Origin: Chamaea fasciata
Lineage: Eukaryota; Chordata; Aves; Passeriformes; Sylviidae
Direction of reading: 5' to 3'
Assembly (NCBI GenBank): GCA_029207755.1
Contig: JARCOQ010000002.1
Span: 112,765,745 to 112,829,744, forward strand
DNA length: 64,000 nucleotides
A program made the position numbers and the translations under genes. Below, one piece after another: positions 1 through 11,900 of the stretch (the stretch's first letter is position 1; each line of letters starts with the position of its first letter). The notes beneath the pieces were generated by a model, which worked only from the letters and a program-made list of their open reading frames with translations, had not been told where the DNA came from and did not search any database.

Positions 1-519
1 GTTTTTAATCCGGTGTTACCCGAGCTACGAATAGCTATTAATTAATCACCAAATGCCAAGGGGAGAAAAACTGCTATTGCTGGGCAGTCAGAGCACATGG
101 GGATATCTGTACCTGTTTCCAAAGGTGTGCTTCTGCTGTGCTCGGGGTGTGCTGCTCCCCCAGGTGCAGGGGACTTTCCGGGGGATTTCCTCCCGTGGTG
201 TGGGCAGTGGCTGTGCTGGAGCCACAGGACACTAGTGGGCAGCAAACCACAGAATCTGTGTCTTCCTAAGCTATGGGAGCTCACAGAGAGAGCTACAAGA
301 GGCTTTTTGCCTGTGTTTTTCTATCAGGGGTCACTAAAAACTGGTAGGTGCTGGGTCTTCTTCCCGTAGTGCTGGACAGCAAAATGTGTGTGATAGTGAA
401 GGTGTTTTAGGGAATGGTTCAAAGAGAGGTTGTTCTCTGCAAATTGTAAAAACATACCTCTAAACCATCTTAAACAGGGCTTTATTGCAGCTCACAGCTC
501 CTCACTGTGATTTCATGCA

Positions 520-955
520 CCCACGGAATTGTTGAGGCTGGAAAAGACTTTTCAGCACAACCGTTCTCCCAGCCCTGTCCCCAAGTGCCACATCTGCAGG
601 TCCTTCAAATTCCTCTATGGGGGGTGACTGCTCCAAGGCTGGAAAACCCTCCCCACAAAGAACTTTTTTCTTATATCCATTCCAAACCTACCTCGTGTAA
701 CTTGAGGCCATTTCCCCTCATCCTATCTCTTGTTCCATGGTGAAAAGACCCTGACCCCTACCTGGCTCCATCCTCCTTTCATGGAGTTTTAGAGTGAGAA
801 GTTCCCTCCTGAGCCTCCTTTTCTCCAGGCTCAGCCCCTTGCCCAGCTCCCTCAGCCCCTCCTGGGGCTCCAGCCCCTTCCCCAGCTCCCTGCCCTGCCC
901 TGGACACGCTCCAAGCCTCTCCAGGTCTCCCCTGAAGAGAGGAGCCCTGAAACGA
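520..955 (-). mobile_element. CR1 LINE 3' fragment
   Basis: The + strand begins with the complement of a CR1 tail (GGAATTGTTGAGGCTGG) and runs back into the C/T-rich CR1 segment at 808-913. Older-looking substitutions occur at 520-780. The element is severely 5' truncated, as usual for CR1, with no usable reverse transcriptase. The + strand frame at 794-1048 is accidental. Confidence 0.85.
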
Positions 956-2839
956 ACACAGGATTTGGAATGTATTTCAGCGGAATTTCCTCAGTGCTGC
1001 TGCATCTGGACGAGCTTAGAAAATGATTTTGATTTTGTTTGTTCTTGAGTAAACTTTTGTCGCATAACATACTGCTAATTTCAATTATTTGGGAAAATCT
1101 CATGGGGTTTGGTGATCAGCTCATCCAGAAAGTTCTTCCAGCTCATGAGATGTGCAAGTCTCTGAGCTGGGATTGGGTTGGGCCTCACTTTTTTTTTGTC
1201 TTTGACTGAATAAGAGACTTAACAAATATGCACCCTCTCAGGTGAGGGGGTTGTTTGGGGTGGGGAAATAATCTCCTTTACTTATTTAGTAAACAACTGG
1301 AGTGAGTAAAAAAAGTAGAAAGCAACAAAATTAACCATCTTTTTGGGGGCGGGAGGTTGGGGGAATTGATTGAGGAGCAAAATGTATGGACTTTTTTATT
1401 TTCTAATTAAAAAAGTTGTGTGTAGGATCATGGCCTGTCTGAACATACCACTCATTTAGCCTTTGATTTTATTTGGCACATGCCATTTATCAATCTCTTG
1501 CTCTTGGAGTCTTTCAGATTTTCAGGAGGACGGATTAATCCCATCTTCTACTTTAAAAGTTGAAGATGGGAGTAAAATATTATATTCATCTTTTTATTCT
1601 AAGGTACACTTTTTGACATTTATAAAGTGTTATTTCTTTTGAGTCATTGAAAATCTAAATATACTACAAGAATCCATTTAAGCAACATAGGTCTGCAACA
1701 TACATCAGAATACTTAATTATTTCAAGGTGAATGTGTAGGTGTCTGGAGTTAAATTGTTTCACAATATATTTTGAGTTATTTCATAATTTTATTTAATCA
1801 TCACTTTCTTTTCATTTAAACTGTTCTGAAATCAATGAAATTAAGATCTGAAATTGTGATTCTTCAGAAGAAGCTGTATGTTCTCAGTCTTCACCCCCCT
1901 GCCCTTTCACAACAATTATTGTTGTTGAAAATAAAGTAACAGAAAATGGGAGGTCTTTAATGATAAAAGCCTTTCACAGCTCAATATTTTAGAGCACTGA
2001 AGAGAACATCTCCAAGAACAAGATTCCACTGATTCCTCAGGCACTTGTTGGCACTGGGAGCTTTTCTTGTCATTGCTTGTCTTTGGATACTGCCATTCAC
2101 ACACACACAAAAAAAATCTTATTACCTCATCAGTACTTTTAATTTTTTCCCCCATCAGAGCATTGGGTTACTCATCAGAAAAAGAAAAAGTAGGGTATGC
2201 CAATAAATAGCTTTCACAGTGGAGTGGGCAACAAATGCTATGATCTGTTTTGAGGAAGGAAAGAAAGGCAAGTGGAGGGACAGACAGGATGACAGAGATT
2301 AGCAAGTCTCCCCAGCATCCCTATTTAAGCTATTTTTACTCAGAAGGCAGGGAGTAAGACTTAAGAGTGAGCCAGCAATCCTATTTATAGCAAGCCATTT
2401 TTAAATGCAAAGGCTCTGAGGAGGAGAGTCACCTCCATCCTGAACACCAGCCTGCCTGGAACTCCCTCAGCACCGAGGGAGGGAGCAGCTTGGTCACCCC
2501 ACCTGCATCACTGATGTGCTCCTGCTGACGCTTCCAGAAGGACAGAGCCCTTGGAAATTCAGGACTTTGGGCCGTGGGGCAGCCCAAGAGCATGGCTGAA
2601 AATAGCTCTCTGCTCCACATCCACGTGGCAGAGGCAAAGGCACACACAGGGATCACCTGAAGCGGTTTTTTTTTTTTTGCCTGGTGCCTCTCCGTGTATT
2701 CTCTTGGAGATCCTGCTGGTGTGGCTTCTCAGTGTGATTTGTCAGGGATACAGTTCCTTCTGAGATTTTTAAATAAACATATATATTTCTGCACATTTAC
2801 ATATATAAATCTGCATAGCTTATAATTGCTTAAAAACTC
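956..2839. other. Intronic sequence without a gene
   Basis: AT-rich unique DNA. It holds a short CA run at 2098-2110 and a T13 run near 2666. No repeat family or exon recognised. Confidence 0.6.
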
Positions 2840-3180
2840 CTGCATATGGAAAATTTGGCGCTTGCTTCGCTGTCCAAGTGCGCTCGATGCTATTTTCTTC
2901 CCATTAATTACACTGTAATCCCATGCACAAGATTTGTGGGTTAAGATTCATGTTTTGCACTGGGCTAATGATTATCCTCAGTAACTTTCTGCCATCTAAA
3001 TTTTTGGAGTAACTTTGGGGAGCCCTCCAGCGTTTCAAGAACATCAGAAGCATATTCTTGAAATGACCGGGGCTATTTCAATGCGGCTAGAATATAATTA
3101 TACAGCACTGTAGCTGCAAATAGTTGCCTTATCTACATAATCTACTCACAGTGACTCCATAGATAAGATTGTAGGGTTGC
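2840..3180. promoter_or_regulatory. Candidate conserved non-coding element
   Basis: Non-repetitive, with unusual CpG retention for this intron: four CpGs within about 35 bp (GGCGCTTGCTTCGC and GTGCGCTCGATGC, 2857-2890). It also holds homeodomain-type ATTAATTA and GATA sites (CTTATCTAC, CATAGATAAG). This is composition only; no cross-species comparison was possible. Confidence 0.3.
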
Positions 3181-6100
3181 TGTGCCTATATTTATGTAGT
3201 TGTTGGCATGAAATCCTCTGGTGTGGTTTTGCAAATGGAGTGGCTCACGCTCAGGGTGTTCGTCTCTCAGCCCTGCAGAGTGGCAGCCCCCAGTGGCTCC
3301 AGCTTTTGGGGGAATTCCACGGAATTCAGGGATTTGTGGAAGAGCTTGATCCCTGCTCTGATCCTTAGGAGGGTCTCCATGATAACAGCTTGTTCAGTAA
3401 AGGTTTCTGGATGCCTAGTAGTTAGTGTGAGACTAACTAAAATGTCAGACTTTTTTTTTTTGTTTTAGCTGGCTCCTGTTTTAGCTGGGAAGGGTTTTTA
3501 GGATGCTGGAATGTGCAGGCTTGGAGGAATCCATGTGTTGTTGTTACACTGCGCTCCACTAATCTCATGGTAGCATTTGAGTGCACCCAAGTCTACTTGG
3601 TTACTTTTTTTTCCCCAGGCCATGGAAAGGTGATGCATAAAGTGCAAGCTCTTGGATTCTGTTGAATTCTCTTGTGCAATCGTTTTTCTACCAGAAATCA
3701 TTGTGTTTTGGGGTTTGTTTGTTTGTTTTTGTTTTGTGGTATTACCTTCCGAAGTCTTTGAGGTTTTCTGTGTGAGTTTTATTAGGAATTTTGGCCCTGA
3801 CTCAGGAAAATACTGTGAGTGGATCAAGTCAGCCTCTTGGTAATTATGAGGTGAGCATGTGACAAGCTGTTAGAACACTCCTGGCTTGAGCTAAGGACAC
3901 AAGAAGTCCTTGACAAAGTCCTTTTTGTTATGAAAAGCAGATTCAGCTGTCCCTGGAATGGAATCTTGCTGGAAAAAATGTCATTCAAGCAAAATAGGCT
4001 TTTGGTGGACCTCAGCTTAAACAGCAAAGTGGTTCGCCATCCACACTACACATTGTCCACCTGAATGTTTTCCTCTCATTAAGTGGCTTTTCTGTGGGGC
4101 AGTTTGAAAGCCAGTTCACATATTATTTCTAGGCAGGTCAACCCTAATTTGTGTTGCCACTGCAGTTGTGAAGTACAAAGCAAAGTGTTTGCTGTGTCAT
4201 GATACGAAGGAAGTAATTTGGGGAGCCGTCAGTGAAGTAGAAGTTCTCCAGTTATGTTTGCAGACATCCAATGTAGAGAGTTTTTTGCATAGCTAAGTGA
4301 TTTTTCAAATATCTACAGTAATATTTGCATTATGCTTCTTTATGTTTTTAGATGTGTTTATTTAGGAAGCTTTCCTTTGTATTTTTCTTTCTAGTTTTGT
4401 TGCATGACTTCAAGGTTTCTCTTTCACAAGGGCAACCTTTTTCACAGCCCTCTTGTGCAGGGGCTCTAGAAACCAGATTTTCATCATTTCAAGCACAGTG
4501 AGGTTCATCTCACTATGGAACTTGAATGATTGGCGATGATTACCATGGTTTTTGTTGTGTCAGCTGTGGCTGAGGCTTTTTGTCCTCAGTTTTTTGTAAA
4601 TATATATCTCTATGAAATGCAGAATGAATGCCTGGGGGAGAGGGAGGAATGGGGGCACAAACATAACTTTGACTGGGGAGGGTAAAGGAAGTGAAAAGGG
4701 TGAGTTGGAGCTGCACAGGAATCCAGGCAGTGGTGTAAGGTGTGGTGAGGAGAGGGAGGGCATTCACAGGACATGAATCCCTGCGGGACAGCAGGAGGGC
4801 AGCCTCTGAAGGCCAAATTTGAGCTGGACAGGTGATGGTGAAGGGCCCTGAGGTCTTGGCTTCAGTTTGCAGTGGGGAAGGCAAAGCTGAACCTGTTCCC
4901 TTGTGAGCTGTGGGTGGAGAGCACAGCAGAATGTGGCTTTGGGACCACCCAGTGCTCTGTTTTGGCTGCTAGTCTGTGCCAGAGGAAGCTGGTGCTCCGC
5001 ATGGATCCTGCTGTGTGCCCAGGGACAGGGAGCTCAAAGTCCCAGCTGCCCTTGTCCTCCACTGGCTGCAGTCAGATTTTTCTTTCACTCTTATCTACTC
5101 CTGTTATTTAATCTCTGCTGTAGGCTTAGTGTGAGGCCTACTGACTGTCTTCTCTCCACATTTTCCCTAGTTATTTATATTTATTTTTCCCCTTCCCCTG
5201 AGGCAAATGGATTTGGGGGAGTGGAGCAGATCAAGGATGGACAGCAACCTTAGGAATGTCAGCGTGGCTGTAGGGTAGGAAGAGCAAGTTCCTCATCTGG
5301 GCAAACGAGGAAGGGGCTGAGCTCCTTTGCTGGGCAGGAGGGAGATAATTAATCCTGGGGAAAAGAGGCTGAGCTGCCAGGCTCTCAGAGGAGCCCTGGC
5401 AGGGATAATTTGCTGCACAGTTTGGGTGCAATGGGGTCTGCTCAGAGCAGGTGCCCGATCCCCTAGCCTCACTCCTGGGCCCTCTTTCCAGGGGTGGGAA
5501 TCTTGGGAGATCTTCTGGTTCCCCACTGGAGAGCAGATCTTGATTTCTGGAACAAATTGGAGAGCTCCTTGCTTAGCAAGTCCTGAGGAGCACCAAGCAG
5601 TCATGGTGGGAGCACAGTCTGATGTAGGGAATGTTTTGGTGGTGTGGTGTTTTGGGATTTTTTTTTTTCCTGAGAACAAAGAAAGGATTAGGCTTTAGTT
5701 TTTCTATCCTAGTCTAGAGTAAAATCTTGTCCAAAAAATCTTCTGTTCCTCACCAGTTTTTGCCCTTTATCCATTGTGCTCATGCTTGAGGGGCATTGTG
5801 GCTTCAGAGAGATGTGACTGCATTTGCTCAAACTGTGCTTGTCCCACTGCTGATGGAGCTGGAGGCCTCTGGAATATCCAGCTGGCACATGTGAAGGCAG
5901 TGCAGGGCAAAAGAAATGCCTGTCTGAAAACACTCCAGCTGCAGCTGTTCAGTATGTATTTATTAAGTCCAAAAGTTAGTCCCTAGTGGATAAAAGCAAT
6001 TACAGCATTTCTACCACATCTCAAAATGCATTTCCATAGAAGAGAAAAATGCTGGGCCTGAGTAATTTCAAAAGGACTTAATGAGATTTAAAAAAAAAAA

Positions 6101-7360
6101 TTTCCTAAATAATAGTAGTCTGACTGCTACTAAATTTCAAGAGTTTTTGAGAACTTTTGGAGTCAGTAGACTGAGTTTCTGTCTTATCTATGTTCAAGGA
6201 GAGCAGCCTTGTTTGCTCACCATGTGATGCAGTTGCCCTCCATCCCCACACAGTTTCTGCTGCGTGGACACTCATTGGAATAATTGGGGTGGGGGTTCAG
6301 GTCAGCTGAGTATCTCAGCTCTGCCATTTCCTGAGGCCTGGGCAGCTGGCCAGGTGCTCAGGAGGTTTTACACAAAATAAGTGGCATATATGGCACAGCT
6401 TCCAAGTGGGAAACGAAGGGATCATGGCATGGCACAGTGCCATGGGTTGGGAAGTGGAGGATGTGGGGAGCTGAGCTGTGTTTGCAGCAGGGGATGCTCT
6501 CCCTTGGCTCAGGACCTTCCAGAGGGCAGGAAGAGAAGAGAGATTTAGGGATGATTCTGGGAAGATGGTTGCAGTCTCTGATCAGGGTAATGTTGCCAGC
6601 TCTGGGCCCCTCCCCTCACACTTTCCCATATTGCAGCTTTTGGGAAGAGATGCAGAATCTCCTGAGTTTGCTTTCGAGCTGTTGCTTGGGAGGAAACGGA
6701 CAGGAATTTAAAGCTAGGTGTTTTTAAAAAGTAACATATTTTAGACCCCATACCTTTTAAATCCTAATGGAACTGCTTTCACTTTTTAATTAAGTGACCT
6801 CCATGTGTGGTGGTATGATGTGGGAAATGGATTTGTAGAGAATTCTCAAAGCCCAACAGAAGGCTCACACAGTCTTGTGCATCTGTATGCAAACCTTGAG
6901 ATAAAGCGTGCTGACTTAGAAAGGCCAAGGAATAGGACATACATTGCTGAGAGAGAAAGTGAACTAAAAACAAGTTTCAAATGATGACCTTACAAATTGA
7001 CTAGATATTTTGGAGAAATAGAACCATGAAAGATGTATTGTACCAAACTCACGTGGAGTATTTTTATAGATGATTGGCTTAGAAGCATTAGCAGCATTGA
7101 ACGCCTATAATGTATTGTAATTAAGAAATAGTTTGGATTCTGATTTTGATGGCGTGAATTGTAACACCTGTACCACCTCACCCTTCTCATGAGATTGAAA
7201 ATGGAATAAAAGCCTTTAAAACACCTCATGGGAGCTCCATATCCGGGTCAGAAAAAGGGTTTTTCTGACAGTATAGAATCTCTCTCCTTGAGTCAGGAGT
7301 GTGTGCAGTATGGTGGTTTTACCTTCATGTCAGTGAGAAACTGATTCATTGCCTTACAAT
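3181..7360. other. Intronic sequence without a gene
   Basis: Mixed composition, with a GTTT run near 3711-3738 and a more GC-rich part at 4620-5600 that generates spurious open frames on both strands. I recognise no repeat and no exon. Confidence 0.6.
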
Positions 7361-7462
7361 GGGGCAACCTGAACAACCTGGTGTAGTGGAAGGTGCCCAT
7401 GGCAGGGGGATTGGAGTTGGGTGATGTTTAAGGTCCCTTCCAACCCAAACCATTCCACATTT
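7361..7462 (+). mobile_element. CR1 LINE 3' tail fragment
   Basis: The typical CR1 end is seen: TAGTGGAAGGTGCCCATGG, then TTTAAGGTCCCTTCCAACC and CCAAACCATTCC. Only about 100 bp remain. Confidence 0.85.
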
Positions 7463-7907
7463 GTTATTAGTTCATCTATCACTTATTGAAAGTGTGACAA
7501 TGCTTTAAAGGGACATACAGCTCTGTTGCTGAGAGGTTTTCTGGCACCATCACCTGCAAAGGAAATGCTGCTTCCTGCTTTCTTGAGAGTTTCCAGACTC
7601 TGAATATTGATTGCACATAGGAGGGTGCACAATATGGGCAAACCCTGAGGTGAATTTGCCCTGTGCTGAATCTGGTTGCCTCATTTTATTAAGGTGCACT
7701 CATTCTGAGGAGCTGAAAGGATTATTAGTAATAGCTCTGTAAGAGGGATACAATCAATTTAAATTAGCTCACAGGCCTGAGCCTGTGTGATCTGGTGCCT
7801 TTAAAATGTAGGTAAGCAGCTCATCATTTTGCTCCCTTACATAACATTGTAGGAAACTTTTCCCAAGCCCAGTCTTGTGGCACGTAGGCACACGGGTTAA
7901 TTATGGG

Positions 7908-7966
7908 CTAGTGATTGGATTCAATGATCTCTGAGGTCTTTTCTAATCTCAGTGATTTTTTGATCT
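7908..7966 (+). mobile_element. CR1 LINE 3' tail fragment, old
   Basis: GATCTCTGAGGTCTTTTCTAATCTCAGTGATTTTTTGAT is recognisable, piece by piece, as a decayed CR1 terminus. It is short and diverged, hence the lower confidence. Confidence 0.6.
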
Positions 7967-8819
7967 TCTCTATAAATGTTGCAGTTCATGACATTTGGAT
8001 TTTTTTTTAAGGTCCAGAAGAATTATCCATTTGAAAACCTAAACACTTGTTCAGAGTAATTCTACTGTTATTTTGTGTAAAAAAAGAAAAATCAAACAAG
8101 AGACAACTCTGAAGATTCTTTTCCCTGTCCAAGTCCTGCTTCTGCCCTTCTTCCTTTCCATAAATTCTTCCAGGCTTCCTCCTGTCCATATTTTTCAACC
8201 TAGCAAGTGTCATTTGATAGTGTGGGCAAACACCAGGGGTGATTTCCCTGGTCTCTCCAGGTTTCTGCCTTACAGGAGTGGTCTGATTTTTCCCAGGAAA
8301 GTCAGTATCACACAGCAAAGCTCCCTGATTATCTCTTGCTTTTCTGTTCTTGCCCGCCCTGAGCCAAAGAAACCCAGCTGATTCAGACTAATTATTTCAA
8401 ATGCAGTTTGTAAAAGGATGCTAATACTTTGCTGTATCCCTGAAGGTCATCTAAGCGATCCATAGTTAAACATTCATGTGGGACACTCTGGGGGAAACAG
8501 CAAGGGATGATTATAATGGAAACACAGTGGGCTAAAGGGTGTGCTCATGCTCGAGTCTTCACCAGGCAAACCAGGGCAGTGGAGTGCTCCTGTGCTTTTA
8601 CAGCCCTTAAACCTGAATTAACTAAAGCCTGCAGACCCTGCCTCAACATCTTTCAACTGTGTGTGATCCAGGACTGCTTCAAACTGCTTCTTCAGCACCA
8701 CAATCCTCAACCTCTGTTGTGTTTTATTAAGGGAGGGAAAAAAAAAATTATCTGTGCACAATCTCGCGTCATTAAAATGTGCTGGTGCCCAAGGTGTTCC
8801 TTCGTCTGTTCCTCTGGCA

Positions 8820-8900
8820 GCTTTTCCCCTCAAGTGATTATGCTAATTAGTGTTTGATCAGATGATTAAATTATAATTCGATTAATCCTACGTGCTAAAT
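8820..8900. promoter_or_regulatory. Candidate enhancer-like block dense in homeodomain motifs
   Basis: ATTA/TAAT cores recur on both strands (GCTAATTAG, GATTAAATTATAATTCG, ATTAATCC) within about 70 bp of non-repetitive DNA. Motifs of four to six bases are common by chance in AT-rich sequence, so this is weak. Confidence 0.25.
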
Positions 8901-11900
8901 GCTCTGAATGCATTTCCACTGCCTGAATGCCTTGTGCTTAAGCATTCCTGTTTGCAGCTTGATAGGAGGCTCCTGCCTTTCCCCATGCCTAATGGATTTT
9001 CTCTATTAAACCCACTACAGTTCCTTTTAGTGTTGGCGTGCAGGGGAAAAGGGTTTTTTGTTTTCCTCCTCTGCTGCACACAACCAGAAGTAGGTAGGTT
9101 CCTCCTAGAGGATCTGAATGTTGCTAGGGATTACAAAAAATAGCAGAGGGGAAAAAGGTTCCAAGCTTTTTGTTTTCTATTAATGTACACTCACCCCATG
9201 TCCCATTCATAACTTACCAAGGCAAAAACTATGGTGCGGCTAAATCCTCAATCTGTTTGCATTCTGAGTGGTATTTTCCCCAAATAATTCCCTCCTTTTC
9301 AAAGACAGAATGTATTTTGGTCCAGAGACTCTCTTCCTTGCAGAACAAATTTTCTGTCTGTGTGAGAGTGGGGTGCAGAGAGAGAGAAGGTTTTTTCTAC
9401 TCCTACTATCTGCTTTGCCCTCCTTTCTCCCACAGGTTTATTTTTGCATGCCATCTCCAGGAGGTAATCCCCAGCAAGGGTGTAGAATGAGGAACACACT
9501 GAAATTACAACCTTGGTGCTGCTGAGGGATTAATGCTCAGCTGCAGCATTGCTTTCTTTGTCTTTGGGGTCCTGAATTTTTAGGTCATCTAATTTCATAT
9601 GACTCAGTTCAACATACTGGAGGAAAACAAACAAAAAACCCCAATAATAACATTAATTTTTTTAAACAAGAGGTGCTTTGGCTTTCAAAATTAAATATTT
9701 ACAGGTGTTGCAGAGCTGAATATGTTAAGTGGCTTCTCTGTTTTTATGGAGGTAGGAACCAGTGTCTTCCTCTGTCAGAGTCTGATAGTAATGAGTGGCT
9801 GGAGTTTAGAGGGAGGATGTTAAATTTAAATCCCTTCGTTTGTTTCCATCCTACAGTGCAGAAAACACTATCATGGAACAGCCTCCCTCCCTCTTCCCCT
9901 CTCCCCCTTTCCTGAATTTATCTCAGGGGAAGTGTGAAACAGATTGAGCACAGGGTTGCCAAGACCTGTCTAGGGGGATTTTGCCTTTTTGTACCCCAGG
10001 TGTGGGAAGGTAGAGCGAGGGAATATGGATGTAAAGAATGTTTTCCCTTCCCTCTCCTTCCCTTTTTTTACCTGAAAAGCTGTCAGAGATTCATAGAGCT
10101 CTTTTAACATCTTATTTTACTCCTTTCAGACTGTCTAGGAAAAAAAATTTTACCTGTGATGTGACTGGCGTGTACAATCTTTTGCCAGCTGTAAACCAAA
10201 GTGGGGCAAATGAGTAATTTAAATTAAAAATAACGTAATTAAAGTCATAGAGGCCAAAAGCCACCTTCATTCTATCAAAGTGCGGTTGTGTGGCAGTGAT
10301 GGAAAACTGAGATCTCATGATTTAAGAAAATCTGTGCCCTGCCGATGAATTCAGCCTCATCCTTTGCCAGAGATCCCATCCTGGGAGTCTTCTCTCACCC
10401 TTGGCTCACCAGTTTGCACTCTTTCCTCAGTTCTGCTCCCTCCAAACAGATTGTGGGCAGATGTTTGCTCTGCCAACATCTGTGCAGATTTAAGAAATTA
10501 AAACTTATGGCTGTCTCCTGCTACGTGTTTGGGAGGGGCAATTGCCCCAAACCCACATGGGATGGATGCAAATCCCCTGCTTTATATTGCAGCTGGACCA
10601 CTCCCCTGAACCCCTCTGCTGGCAGGGTTTGTGGGGTGCAATCCTCCATCTGGAAGGCAGTGATGAGTAGCTGCAGGCAGTAATACCTTCAGCCCAGCCA
10701 GATAAATAGATCTGGAAGTAGGCTTGTGTCACCATCCTCATTTTAGAACTGAAAGAATTAGGCTAAGCTGAATTAAGGCTCTAATTCTAAATGAAAGTGC
10801 TAGCTTAGGATGCTGCTTAGCTCATTCTTTTTAAAAGTTTAATTTCAGATTCATTTCCTGAGTATCCCCATGTGGACAGGTCCTCAGACTCTGCCTGGCC
10901 TTGGGTAAGCTACTTAAGCTTGTGACCTGAGGACGTTGCTGCAAAATACACTAAAGCATGTGTGGGAAGTGCATTAAGAATTCCATGGGAGGTAATTGCA
11001 TGCCTGCCTTTCTTTATTTTTTTGTTTTGTTTTGTTTGTTTAGCATTCTCTGTGTGGTCTTCCAGACAGAAATCAGCTTTGCAAAGGTGATCCTGGAGTA
11101 AGGGAAAGATATCCAAGTGGGGAGAAGGGCTGTGCTGAATGAGGAACTCCAAGCTATTCCATTGAAGTCTCCAACTCACCTCCCTGTCTGTGCAGTGGGA
11201 ACACGTCCCCTGCCCACATAACAAGTGCTCTTTTGGGTGGATGTAAATATTCTTAGAGCTTTGAGCCTCTGGAAGTGGAGGAATTCATGGTGAGCAGCAT
11301 GAACACGCTTTGGGAAATGCCATCTCTGTGTCACTGCCTCATCCTTGCTCTTTCCCTGGGAAGAACACATTCCAATCGTCCAGCAGCAGAGGTCAGTGCT
11401 GATTTGCATTGGAGAGGCAAATCTAAGCTCAGGAGGAAGGGGCAACCCATCCACATCTCCTGTGTGCATAAAAACCCCACCACACCCTTCATTGCCATTG
11501 GTGCCAAGTGCCTCGGTCGTGTTTTCCTGTGGGTTCTCCATGTAAAAACTGGTAGCTGTTGATGGGATATCACCATCCAGGTGCACAGCATGAGCTGGTG
11601 CTGTTTTAAGCATAAAACTCTTCCTAAATGCTGCTGAATCAGAGCTCAATAAATCTGTAACTATTCTGGCTTCCCACCTTCAGGCAGCTACAGAGAGACA
11701 GAGATTAATTTTGAAGAGGGTGTTTCTTTGGGGGAGAGAGGAGGGACACAGCTCTGACCTCAGTTAAAGTCTCCTGAGGCTTCTTGAACAGAAATTCGAT
11801 GGACTTCTTCCTTTTTAAGCTTGGCATTGCACATTTTCATGTTCTTTTTCCTCTGAGCACCAGCAGGTTTGTCAGAGTGCTGGTGTTGTGCCTGGCACAC

